A stretch of DNA of 64,000 bases. Source: JBBRVW01 sp038246545 (GTDB lineage Bacteria; Actinomycetota; Actinomycetes; JACCUZ01). The DNA is taken from NCBI GenBank assembly GCA_038246545.1, contig JBBRVW010000029.1:1-64000 (forward strand). Reading direction: 5' to 3'. Both the position numbers and the translations under genes were made by a program. Below are positions 51,018 through 58,827 of this stretch, in pieces (the stretch's first letter is position 1; each line of letters begins with the position of its first letter). Under the pieces are notes generated by a model. It was not told where the DNA came from and searched no databases. It was given only the letters and a program-made list of their open reading frames with translations.

Positions 51018-52367
51018 TCAGCGGGTCGCCGGGGCCCCCGAAGGTGCGATGTTCTGGTTGAGGTGGAAGAGGTTCTGCGGGTCGTAGGTGTCCTTCACGG
51101 CGGCGAGCCGCGCCAGCTTCGCCGGCGAGTAGGCCCGACGGACGCCCGCGGCCCCCTCGTCCCCCAGGACGTTGACGTAGACCCCGGAGGCGAACGGCTC
51201 GAGAGTGGCGGCGTAGGACCGGGCCGTCCCGATGCGTGCCTCGTCCTCACCGGGATCGGTCCACCCGGTGCTGGCGCCGAGCTCGAACGCCGTGCGGCGG
51301 TGGCTGAACGCCGTGTCGTCCTCGGGCACGTCCGCGATCGCGCCGCCGTACGCCTGCAGCCCCACCCCGGGCGCCAGTGGGCCGAGGTCGGTCACCGCCA
51401 CCATCGTGTCGATGACCTCGTCGGTGAGCTCGCGGAAGTAGTGCCCCCTGGAGTAGCGGCGCCGCGCATGACCGTCCACCACGTCGTCGCGTGACTGCAG
51501 CTCGAGGTAGGTCGAGGGCACGACCCGCTCGCCCGACGGGCGACCCAGCGCACGCACCGCGGGGACGAGCGCCTCGGCGCCCTGCGGGTCGCCCACCCAG
51601 ACGTAGCCGAGCGTCACGGCTCCGCCGCCGACTCCCGCCGTGAAGGTGGCCCGGCGCGGTGCCGACGCGCTGAGGTCGCGCCACCCGCGCAGCACGGTGA
51701 GCGCCTGATCGACCGGGAAGTCGACCTCGACGGACAGCGCCTCGGTGCCGGTGTCGTGCAGCCGGAGCTCGAACTCGGTGACCACGCCGAAGTTCCCCCC
51801 GCCGCCACGGAGTGCCCAGTAGAGGTCGGGGTGCCGGCTGTCGCTGGCACGCAGCACGTCACCCTCGGCGGTGACGACCTCGAACGACACGACGTTGTCG
51901 CAGGTGAGGCCGGCCCGCCGGGCCAGCCACCCCATCCCGCCGCCCAGGGTCAGGCCTCCGACGCCGGTGTGGGACACGTTGCCGGCGGTGGTGGCGAGGC
52001 CGTGCTGCTGGGTCGCCCGGTCCAGCGTCCCGAGCAGGGCGCCGCCCTGCACGACCGCCCGGCGCCCTCCCGGGTCGACCCGGACCGCGCGCAGGGGTGT
52101 CAGGTCGATCATCAGGCCGCCGTCGGGGACGGCGTGGCCGGCCGCGCTGTGGCCGCCGCACCGGATGCCGATCTCGAGGTCGTGCTCGCGAGCCGTCCGG
52201 ACCGCGGTGACCACGTCCCGGACGCTCGCGCAGCGGATGATCAGCCGCGGGCGGCGGTCGACGATCGCGTTCCACACCGTCCGGGTTGCGTCGTACGCCG
52301 GGTCGCCGGGCAGCAGCACCGATCCGTCCAGCGAGCCGGCGAGCCGTGCTCGAGTCGCATCGTCCAT
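51018..52367 (-). CDS. BBE-type FAD-linked oxidase
   Basis: A 449-residue flavoprotein oxidase of the VAO/berberine-bridge-enzyme group. The PCMH FAD domain covers residues about 30-200, with IGIRCGGHSAAGHAVPDGGL containing the His for 8-alpha-histidyl FAD. AGNVSHTGVGGLTLGGGMGW has Ser/His where bicovalent enzymes have Cys, so only a single covalent bond is expected. RGGGGNFGVVTEFELRL is typical. The BBE tail ends DTYDPQNLFHLNQNI. These enzymes oxidise sugars, alkaloids or polyketides. The start at Met 52367 is preferred over a GTG five codons upstream. It lies 40 bases downstream of pgl on the same strand. Confidence 0.88.
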   Translation of the reverse strand: MDDATRARLAGSLDGSVLLPGDPAYDATRTVWNAIVDRRPRLIIRCASVRDVVTAVRTAREHDLEIGIRCGGHSAAGHAVPDGGLMIDLTPLRAVRVDPGGRRAVVQGGALLGTLDRATQQHGLATTAGNVSHTGVGGLTLGGGMGWLARRAGLTCDNVVSFEVVTAEGDVLRASDSRHPDLYWALRGGGGNFGVVTEFELRLHDTGTEALSVEVDFPVDQALTVLRGWRDLSASAPRRATFTAGVGGGAVTLGYVWVGDPQGAEALVPAVRALGRPSGERVVPSTYLELQSRDDVVDGHARRRYSRGHYFRELTDEVIDTMVAVTDLGPLAPGVGLQAYGGAIADVPEDDTAFSHRRTAFELGASTGWTDPGEDEARIGTARSYAATLEPFASGVYVNVLGDEGAAGVRRAYSPAKLARLAAVKDTYDPQNLFHLNQNIAPSGAPATR

Positions 52368-52407
52368 GCCACACCAGACCACCCTCCCGGCGGGAAGTCA
52401 TCGGTCG

Positions 52408-53187
52408 TCAGGGCGACGCGATCCGGTCCAGTCCGGCGGGCAGGCGGCTGGCGGCGGCGCGGTCGAGCATCCAGAGGGTGCGCTCGCGGCCACGCGCGGC
52501 CGCGGCCGGCACCTGGTGCTGTCCGGCACCGGAGAGGGCCATCGTGACGGCCTTGGCCTTGTCCTCGCCCGCGACGACTGCCCACACCTCGCGGGAGCCC
52601 TGCACCACGCCGAAGCCGAGCGAGATGCGGGTCGGCGGCGGCTTGGGCGAGTTGCGGACCGCGAACGCCGGCCGGTCGTCGTAGAGCGCCGGGTGGCCCG
52701 GGAACAGCGAGTTGATGTGACCGTCCGGCCCGACGCCGAGCAGGCAGACGTCGAACGACGGTGCCGGCCCGTGGTCCTCCGGCCGGCTCGCGGCGGCCAG
52801 CTCGGCGACGTAGCGCTCCGCGGCCGCGTCGACGTCGTCGCCGTCGGGTCCGTCGCTGGGAGCCATGGCGTGCACCCGGGAGGGGTCCAGCGGCACCTGG
52901 TCCAGCAGCGCCTCCCTGGCCAGCGTCTCGTTGCGCTCGGGGTCACCCGCGGGCAGGAACCGCTCGTCGCCCCACCAGAGGTCCAGGCGGCGCCAGTCGA
53001 CGGCGTCGCGGGCCGGGGAGCCGGCGACCGCCTGCAGGGTGGTCCGGGCGATGGTGCCGCCGGTCAGCACGACCGACGCCGAGCCGCGGGCCGACTGGAC
53101 GTCGACCAGCCGGGTGATCAGCCTGGCGGCCACGGCCGCTGCCAGCTCGTCCGGGTCGCGGTGGACGAGGACGGTGGGGGTGCTCAT
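52408..53187 (-). CDS. pgl: 6-phosphogluconolactonase
   Basis: A 259-residue DevB-type 6-phosphogluconolactonase, hydrolysing the lactone made by Zwf to 6-phosphogluconate. Motifs: VVLTGGTIARTTLQAV, DLWWGDERFLPAGDPERN, LLGVGPDGHINSLFPGHPAL, and TRISLGF. The usual length and catalytic His-Asp region are present. It is the last gene of the tkt-tal-pgi-zwf-opcA-pgl operon. The ATG overlaps the stop of opcA by 4 bases. Confidence 0.95.
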   Translation of the reverse strand: MSTPTVLVHRDPDELAAAVAARLITRLVDVQSARGSASVVLTGGTIARTTLQAVAGSPARDAVDWRRLDLWWGDERFLPAGDPERNETLAREALLDQVPLDPSRVHAMAPSDGPDGDDVDAAAERYVAELAAASRPEDHGPAPSFDVCLLGVGPDGHINSLFPGHPALYDDRPAFAVRNSPKPPPTRISLGFGVVQGSREVWAVVAGEDKAKAVTMALSGAGQHQVPAAAARGRERTLWMLDRAAASRLPAGLDRIASP

Positions 53188-54434
53188 CGCGCGGAACGCT
53201 TCGCCGCAGGCGACTTCCGGGCGGCAACCTTGGTCGCGGTGCGCTTGACGGTGCCGGCGGCTGCCTTGCGGCTGGCGGCGGCCTTCGTGCGGGTGGTCTT
53301 CTGCGCCGCCGTGCCGGCCGGCTTGGCCGCCCGCGTCGTCCCCTTCCCAACCGTCTTCGTCGTCGTTTTCTTCGTCGTCTTCTTTATTGTCTTCTTGGTC
53401 GTCTTCGTGGGCGTCGTGCTCTGGGGCGGGGCCTTCTTCGCCGACGCCGCCGGCGCGGGCCGGGCGGTCCGTCGCTTCTCCGGGTCCTTCCAGATCAGCG
53501 TGCGCATCGGCGGCCGGCTGTCGAGGGCCTTCTCGCCGGTGACGACGGACAGGGCGTCGGCGTAGGGCTGGTCCGCGTCCAGCCGCCGCAGCTCCTCGCC
53601 GAGCAGCTCGCCGAGGTCGCGGCGCTTGAGCGGCAGCTGCCGGTCGGTGATGCCGGTGCGCGACAGGGTGGCCAGGTAGCCGTCGGGCCGGTCGATGCGC
53701 AGCTTGTCCCGGCTGCCGAACCGCACCTCGATCGCCGTGACGCCGGGGCCGGGGGAGTCGCTGCGCTTGACCTTGATGCCCAGCCGGGCCGTGATCCAGC
53801 CGGCCAGCAGGGCGGCGCTCGGGTTGCCGCTCTCGGCCTGCACCTCCGCGGAGGTCGGCACGTCGGCCATGTCGTCGAAGGCGGACGCGAGCAGGGCCCT
53901 CCACGGTGTCGTCCTGGTCCACGCCAGGTCGGTGTCGCCGGGCGCGTAGTCCTTGGCGCGGCGCTTGAGCGCGGCCATCGCGTCGTCGTCGGTGGTGGCG
54001 TCGGTGACCCGTCGGCCCGCCAGTACACCGAGCGCATCCCAGGCGAGCTTGTCCGGGGTCGAGCCGTGCCACCACGTGACGACGGGCGCGTCCGAGGCGA
54101 GCAGCGGAAGCACCACCGACTCCGCGTGCAGCGAGAGCCGGCCGTACATGCGCATCATCACGGCCTCGTTGGCGCCGAGGCGGCCGCCGACCTGGACCTC
54201 GGCGTCCAGCCGGTCGTCGGCGTCGACACGACGGCGCACGACGACGAGCAGCCGGCACGGGTGGGCGGACGCGGCGGTCGCGGCGGCGCGCTGCGCCTCC
54301 TCGGCGTGGTCCTCCTCGGCGACCACCACGAGGGTCAGCGCGAGGCCGGACGCGAGCGCGCCAGCGGCCCGACGCTCGGCCGCGAGCGTCTTCACGATCT
54401 CGTTGCCGTGGGTGTCCCACAGGATCGTCGTCAT
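53184..54434 (-). CDS. opcA: glucose-6-phosphate dehydrogenase assembly protein OpcA with basic C-terminal tail
   Basis: OpcA, 416 residues, a factor needed for active multimeric Zwf in cyanobacteria and actinobacteria. The conserved domain fills residues 1-320 (VVAEEDHAEEAQRAAATAAS, VVLPLLASDAPVVTWWHG, LAWTRTTPWRALLASAFDD). Residues 321-416 form an extra tail with about 19 Lys, 10 Arg, much Ala/Thr and no acidic residue, in runs such as TKKTIKKTTKKT and RKAAAGTVKRTATK. This is histone-H1-like and much longer than usual OpcA ends. Within it 53348-53404 is locally T-rich on the plus strand, unlike its surroundings. It lies one base after zwf. Confidence 0.94.
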   Translation of the reverse strand: MTTILWDTHGNEIVKTLAAERRAAGALASGLALTLVVVAEEDHAEEAQRAAATAASAHPCRLLVVVRRRVDADDRLDAEVQVGGRLGANEAVMMRMYGRLSLHAESVVLPLLASDAPVVTWWHGSTPDKLAWDALGVLAGRRVTDATTDDDAMAALKRRAKDYAPGDTDLAWTRTTPWRALLASAFDDMADVPTSAEVQAESGNPSAALLAGWITARLGIKVKRSDSPGPGVTAIEVRFGSRDKLRIDRPDGYLATLSRTGITDRQLPLKRRDLGELLGEELRRLDADQPYADALSVVTGEKALDSRPPMRTLIWKDPEKRRTARPAPAASAKKAPPQSTTPTKTTKKTIKKTTKKTTTKTVGKGTTRAAKPAGTAAQKTTRTKAAASRKAAAGTVKRTATKVAARKSPAAKRSAR

Positions 54435-54435
54435 G

Positions 54436-56019
54436 CTACGGACGCCTCCAGACGCGGCCGTCGCGGGCGAGCATCTCGTCGGCGCCCCTGGGGCCCCACT
54501 CGCCGGAGCGGTAGACCTCCGGCTTGCTGCCCGCCCAGAACTCCTCCAGCGGGTCGATCACCTGCCAGGACAGCTCGACCTCCTCGTTGCGCGGGAACAG
54601 CGTCGCGTCGCCGATGAGCACGTCCAGCAGCAGCCGCTCGTAGGCCTCCGGCGAGGACTCGGTGAATGCCTCGCCGTAGAGGAAGTCCATCGACACGTCC
54701 CGGACCTCCATCGCGGAACCGGGGACCTTCGAACCGAACCGCAGCGTCACCCCCTCGTCGGGCTGCACGCGGATCACCAGCTGGTTGTGGCCGAGCTCCT
54801 CGGTGTCGGTCGTCGTGAAGGGCAGGTGCGGCGCCTTCTTGAAGACCACCGCGATCTCGGTGACCCGGCGTGGGAGCCGCTTGCCTGTCCGGAGGTAGAA
54901 CGGCACACCTGCCCACCTCCGGGTCTGGACGTTCAGGCGCACGGCGGTGTAGGTCTCGGTGCGCGAGCTCCGGGGGACGTTCGCCTCGTCCAGGTAGGAG
55001 ACCACCCGCTGGCCGCCCAGCCACCCCTGGTCGTACTGGCCGCGGATCGCGTAGTGCTCGAGCTCCTTCGGCAGCTCGATCGCGCCGAGCACCTTGGTCT
55101 TCTCGGTGCGGATCGCCTCGGCGTCGAAGGCGACCGGCTCCTCCATCGCCGTCAGGGCGAGCAGCTGCAGCACGTGGTTCTGCAGCACGTCGCGGGCCGC
55201 GCCCGCCGTGTCGTAGAAGCCGGCTCGGGAGCCGATGCCGACGTCCTCGGCCATGGTGATCTGCACCGAGTCGACGAAGTTGCCGTTCCAGACCGGCTCG
55301 AACAGCGTGTTCGCGAACCGGAGGGCCAGCAGGTTCTGCACCGTCTCCTTGCCGAGGTAGTGGTCGATCCGGAAGACGTCCTGGGCGGTGAACACCTCGT
55401 CGACCAGGCGGTTGAGCTCCTTGCCGCTCTTCAGGTCGTGCCCGAACGGCTTCTCGACCACGACCCGGCGCCACCCGCCCCGCTCGGAGTTGTCGGCCAT
55501 CCGGGTGCGCTGCATCTGCTTGAGCACGACAGGGAACATCGCGGGCGGGATGGAGAGGTAGAACGCCGCGTTGCCCTGGATGCCGTGCGACTCCTCCATG
55601 GCGATCAGCGTGGACGCCAGCGTGTCGAAGGCGTCGTCGTCGTCGAAGGAACCCGGCACGAACCGGATGCTGTCGGCAAGGCGCTGCCACACGTCCTCGC
55701 GGAAGCCGGTGCGGGCTCCTTCCTCCGCCGCGCTGCGAGCAAGCTGGGCGAAGTCGCCGTCGCCCCAGTCGCGGCGGGCGAAGCCGACCATGGCGAAGCC
55801 GGGGGGCAGCAGGCCGCGGTTGGCGAGGTCGTAGACGGCCGGGATCAGCTTCTTTCGCGCCAGGTCACCGGTGACGCCGAACACGACCAGGGCGCACGGT
55901 CCCGGCACCCGCGGCAGCCGCCGGTCCCGCGCGTCGCGCAGCGGGTTGTCGCGCTGGACGTGCCGCGGGGGGTGCTCGTCCGGCGGGATGTCCCGCAGCG
56001 GGGGATAGCTCGCGGTCAC
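54436..56019 (-). CDS. zwf: glucose-6-phosphate 1-dehydrogenase
   Basis: A 527-residue G6PD, first enzyme of the oxidative pentose phosphate pathway. The nucleotide-binding motif is VFGVTGDLARKKLIPAVYDL (about residues 47-66), and the substrate signature RIDHYLGKETVQNLLALRF (about 205-223) contains the catalytic His. The C-terminal domain starts near VRLNVQTRRWAGVPFYLRTG. The GTG start overlaps the pgi stop. It is followed directly by its assembly factor opcA and the lactonase pgl, so the three-step module is encoded together. Confidence 0.96.
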   Translation of the reverse strand: MTASYPPLRDIPPDEHPPRHVQRDNPLRDARDRRLPRVPGPCALVVFGVTGDLARKKLIPAVYDLANRGLLPPGFAMVGFARRDWGDGDFAQLARSAAEEGARTGFREDVWQRLADSIRFVPGSFDDDDAFDTLASTLIAMEESHGIQGNAAFYLSIPPAMFPVVLKQMQRTRMADNSERGGWRRVVVEKPFGHDLKSGKELNRLVDEVFTAQDVFRIDHYLGKETVQNLLALRFANTLFEPVWNGNFVDSVQITMAEDVGIGSRAGFYDTAGAARDVLQNHVLQLLALTAMEEPVAFDAEAIRTEKTKVLGAIELPKELEHYAIRGQYDQGWLGGQRVVSYLDEANVPRSSRTETYTAVRLNVQTRRWAGVPFYLRTGKRLPRRVTEIAVVFKKAPHLPFTTTDTEELGHNQLVIRVQPDEGVTLRFGSKVPGSAMEVRDVSMDFLYGEAFTESSPEAYERLLLDVLIGDATLFPRNEEVELSWQVIDPLEEFWAGSKPEVYRSGEWGPRGADEMLARDGRVWRRP

Positions 56020-57626
56020 GCGGTCGGCCTTCCTGCCGCGGTGGCGGCGTCGAGAAGCTGGCGCACGCCGGCCGCCCGGTCGGTCAGGTGCAGGCGCACG
56101 ACCGGGCGCGCCCGCTGCTCGATCGCGCGGATGTCGCCGAGCGCCTGCGCCATCTGCAACCGGCCGAAGGAGTAGGGCCGGCCGGGCACGTCGACGTCGT
56201 CGGTGACGGCGCCGGTCACCTGGAGGAAGACCCCGACCTGCGGACCACCCTTGTGGAACTGGCCGGTGGAGTGCAGGAACCGCGGTGCCCAGCCGAAGGT
56301 GACCGGTCGGCCCTGGGCGGCCGTGGCCAGCCGGGGCCGGAGACCCTCGGCATCGCTGTCTCCGTGCCGGTCGAGGTAGGCCATCACTGCGAGATAGCCG
56401 TCGTTGCCGATCGCGCCGACGAGAGCGCGCAGGACCCCCTCCAGGTCACTGGGTGCACCCAGGCCGGAGAGGTCGCCGTGCACCTCGACGGCGCCGTCGA
56501 CCAAGGCCGGCTCGCCCTCGGGCAGCGGGCCGTCGTCGCCGGACTCCTCGAGGATCTTGGCGGTGTTCTCCTTCGACTCGGCCACGTTGGGCTGGTCGAA
56601 CGGGTTGATGCCGAGGATGGTCCCTGCCACTGCCGTGGCGTACTCCCACAGCAGCAGCTGCGCTCCGAGCGAGCCGCTGACGGCGGCCGCGTCGAGCCCG
56701 GGGCGACCGGCGCCGAGCACGACGCGGTAGGCATCCTTGTCGGCGTCGGCGAAGCCCGGTGCGTCGACGCCCTCGACGACGACCGGGAGGATGCCGGTGC
56801 CCTGCTTGCCCGTCGACTCGGCCACCAGCTGCTCGGCCCAGTCGCCGAAGCCGACGATGCCCGACCCGGCGTCGGCGATCACCAGCTTGTCGCGCCCGCC
56901 CTTCGCGGCGTCTCCCAGCGCCTGGCCCAGGACGATGCCGGGGTTCCCGTCCTCGCCGAGGTCACCTGAGAGGACACGGGCATCGGCCAGCAGTCGCTCG
57001 ACGTCAGCACCGGCGAGGTGGCTGGGGGTGAGCCCGAAGGCCGACAGAGCGCTGTAGCGGCCGCCGACATCCGGGTCGGCCAACACGATGGTGTAGCCGG
57101 CCTCGGTGGCGGCCTTGTGCAGCGGCGAGTCGGGATCGGTCACGACGACGATGCGCCCGGCGACCTCGGCGTCGGTGAGCCCGGCGTCTCGGAAGGCTTG
57201 CTCGTACGCCCGACGGTGGCTGTCGGTCTCGATCGTCCCGCCGCTCTTGGAGGCCACCACGAGCACCGTGCGGTCGATCCGGTCGCGCAGCGCCGCCCCG
57301 ACCTGGTGCGGGTCCGTGCTGTCGAGGATCGTGAGGTCGGCGCCGGCGGTGCGGGTGATGACCTCGGGCGCGAGCGACGAGCCGCCCATGCCGGCCAGCA
57401 CCACGTGGTCCAGGCCCTGGGCGGCCAGTCGGTCCTTGATCTCCCGTAGCCGGGGCAGCAGGGACTCGGAGGACGTCGGGAGGTCCAGCCAGCCCAGCCG
57501 CACGGCCGCCTCGGCCCGGGCATCCGGCCCCCAGAGCGTGTCGTCCTTGGCGACCAGGGCGGCAGCCAGCCCGGCGAGGTCGCTGCCGTCGCCGTCGTCG
57601 GCCCCGGTGCTGACGCTGACGCTCAC
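56016..57626 (-). CDS. pgi: glucose-6-phosphate isomerase
   Basis: A 536-residue phosphoglucose isomerase with two SIS sugar-isomerase domains. VVLAGMGGSSLAPEVITRTA and VASKSGGTIETDSHRRAY mark the first SIS domain. NPFDQPNVAESKENTAKIL and HSTGQFHKGGPQVGVFLQV lie in the C-terminal part, as in the actinobacterial form fused or linked with transaldolase in other species. The GTG start (VSVSVSTGADDG) overlaps the tal stop by 4 bases. Longer readings upstream run antisense or in another frame of tal and are not credible. It links fructose-6-phosphate to the oxidative branch. Confidence 0.93.
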   Translation of the reverse strand: MSVSVSTGADDGDGSDLAGLAAALVAKDDTLWGPDARAEAAVRLGWLDLPTSSESLLPRLREIKDRLAAQGLDHVVLAGMGGSSLAPEVITRTAGADLTILDSTDPHQVGAALRDRIDRTVLVVASKSGGTIETDSHRRAYEQAFRDAGLTDAEVAGRIVVVTDPDSPLHKAATEAGYTIVLADPDVGGRYSALSAFGLTPSHLAGADVERLLADARVLSGDLGEDGNPGIVLGQALGDAAKGGRDKLVIADAGSGIVGFGDWAEQLVAESTGKQGTGILPVVVEGVDAPGFADADKDAYRVVLGAGRPGLDAAAVSGSLGAQLLLWEYATAVAGTILGINPFDQPNVAESKENTAKILEESGDDGPLPEGEPALVDGAVEVHGDLSGLGAPSDLEGVLRALVGAIGNDGYLAVMAYLDRHGDSDAEGLRPRLATAAQGRPVTFGWAPRFLHSTGQFHKGGPQVGVFLQVTGAVTDDVDVPGRPYSFGRLQMAQALGDIRAIEQRARPVVRLHLTDRAAGVRQLLDAATAAGRPTA

Positions 57627-58765
57627 GTGGCGTCGCTCTGCGCGTCGTCCTTGGCCGCCTTGGCCAGCCGCCGGAGCTCGGACCTGGTGGAGGCGAGCAG
57701 GTCGTTCCAGGACACCTCGAACTTGTCGACGCCCTCGTCCTCCAGCACCTGCACCACGTCGTCCATGTCGACGCCTGCGTCCCTGAGTGCCTGCATGGTG
57801 GCAGCGGCCGAGGCGTACTCGCCACGGATCGTGTCGCCGCGAACGACGCCGTGGCCGGCCACCGCCTCGAGCGTCGGCTCCGGCATCGTGTTGACGACCC
57901 CGCGGGTCACCAGGTCGATGACGTACTGCGTGTCGTCGTAGGACGGGTCCTTGACTCCGGTCGAGGCCCAGAGCGGGCGCTGCGCCTGCGCGCCGGCATC
58001 GGCGAGCGACGTCCACCGGTGGGTGCCGAAGACCTCCTCGAACGACTGGAAGGCGAGCCGGGCGTTGGCGATCGCCGCTTTGCCCTTGAGGTCGGCCGAC
58101 TCGGGTGAGCCGAGCTTGTCCAGGCGCGCGTCGACCTCCGTGTCGACCCGGCTGACGAAGAACGACGCGACGGAGGTGAGGTTCGTCAGGTCGTGCCCAG
58201 CGGCCCGGGCGCGCTCGACGCCGGTGACGTAGGCGTCCATGACCTCGCGGTACCGCTCGAGGGAGAAGATCAGGGTGACGTTGATGCTGATGCCCTCGGC
58301 GATGCACTGCTCGATCGCGGGCAGGCCGGCCTTGGTGGCCGGGATCTTGATGAACAAGTTGGGACGGTCGACCAGCCACCACAGCTGACGGGCCTCGGCG
58401 ATGGTCCGCTCGGTCTCGTGGGCCAGCCGCGGGTCGACCTCGATCGAGACCCGCCCGTCCGATCCACCGCTCGCGTCGTACACCGGCCGCAGGACGTCGC
58501 AGGCCCAGCGGACGTCGAACGTCGTGACCATCCGGATCGCTTCCTCGACGTCGACGCCACGGACCGCGAGGTCTCGGAGCTGACGGTCGTAGGTGTCGCT
58601 GTCGCTGATGGCCTTCTGGAAGATCGTGGGGTTGGTCGTGACGCCGACGACGTGCTTGTCGCGGACCAGGTCGGCGAGGTTGTCGGTGGCCAGCCGGCCA
58701 CGACTCATGTCGTCGAGCCAGATGGCGACACCCTCGTCGGAGAGCTGACGCAGGGCTTCGGTCAT
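57623..58765 (-). CDS. tal: transaldolase
   Basis: A 380-residue transaldolase of the actinobacterial class. It transfers dihydroxyacetone from sedoheptulose-7-phosphate. The Schiff-base lysine is Lys140 in LFIKIPATKAGLPA. VVGVTTNPTIFQKAIS is at 39-54 and INVTLIFSLERYREVMDAY near 165. The C-terminal helix bundle ends in AKAAKDDAQSDAT. The start ATG (TEALRQLSDEG) lies 62 bases after tkt. The gap contains a 12-bp palindrome CGCCACGTGGCG but no terminator-like run. Confidence 0.95.
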   Translation of the reverse strand: MTEALRQLSDEGVAIWLDDMSRGRLATDNLADLVRDKHVVGVTTNPTIFQKAISDSDTYDRQLRDLAVRGVDVEEAIRMVTTFDVRWACDVLRPVYDASGGSDGRVSIEVDPRLAHETERTIAEARQLWWLVDRPNLFIKIPATKAGLPAIEQCIAEGISINVTLIFSLERYREVMDAYVTGVERARAAGHDLTNLTSVASFFVSRVDTEVDARLDKLGSPESADLKGKAAIANARLAFQSFEEVFGTHRWTSLADAGAQAQRPLWASTGVKDPSYDDTQYVIDLVTRGVVNTMPEPTLEAVAGHGVVRGDTIRGEYASAAATMQALRDAGVDMDDVVQVLEDEGVDKFEVSWNDLLASTRSELRRLAKAAKDDAQSDAT

Positions 58766-58827
58766 GGGGTGCTCCCGTGGGTCGGAGGAGGGCTGGTGGG
58801 GCGGCCGGGTCGCCACGTGGCGGGTGG

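Noticed and set aside
58811..58822. 12-bp palindrome CGCCACGTGGCG between tkt and tal
   Set aside because: It is short, lies inside a co-directional operon and shows no associated promoter elements. In GC-rich DNA such palindromes arise often.
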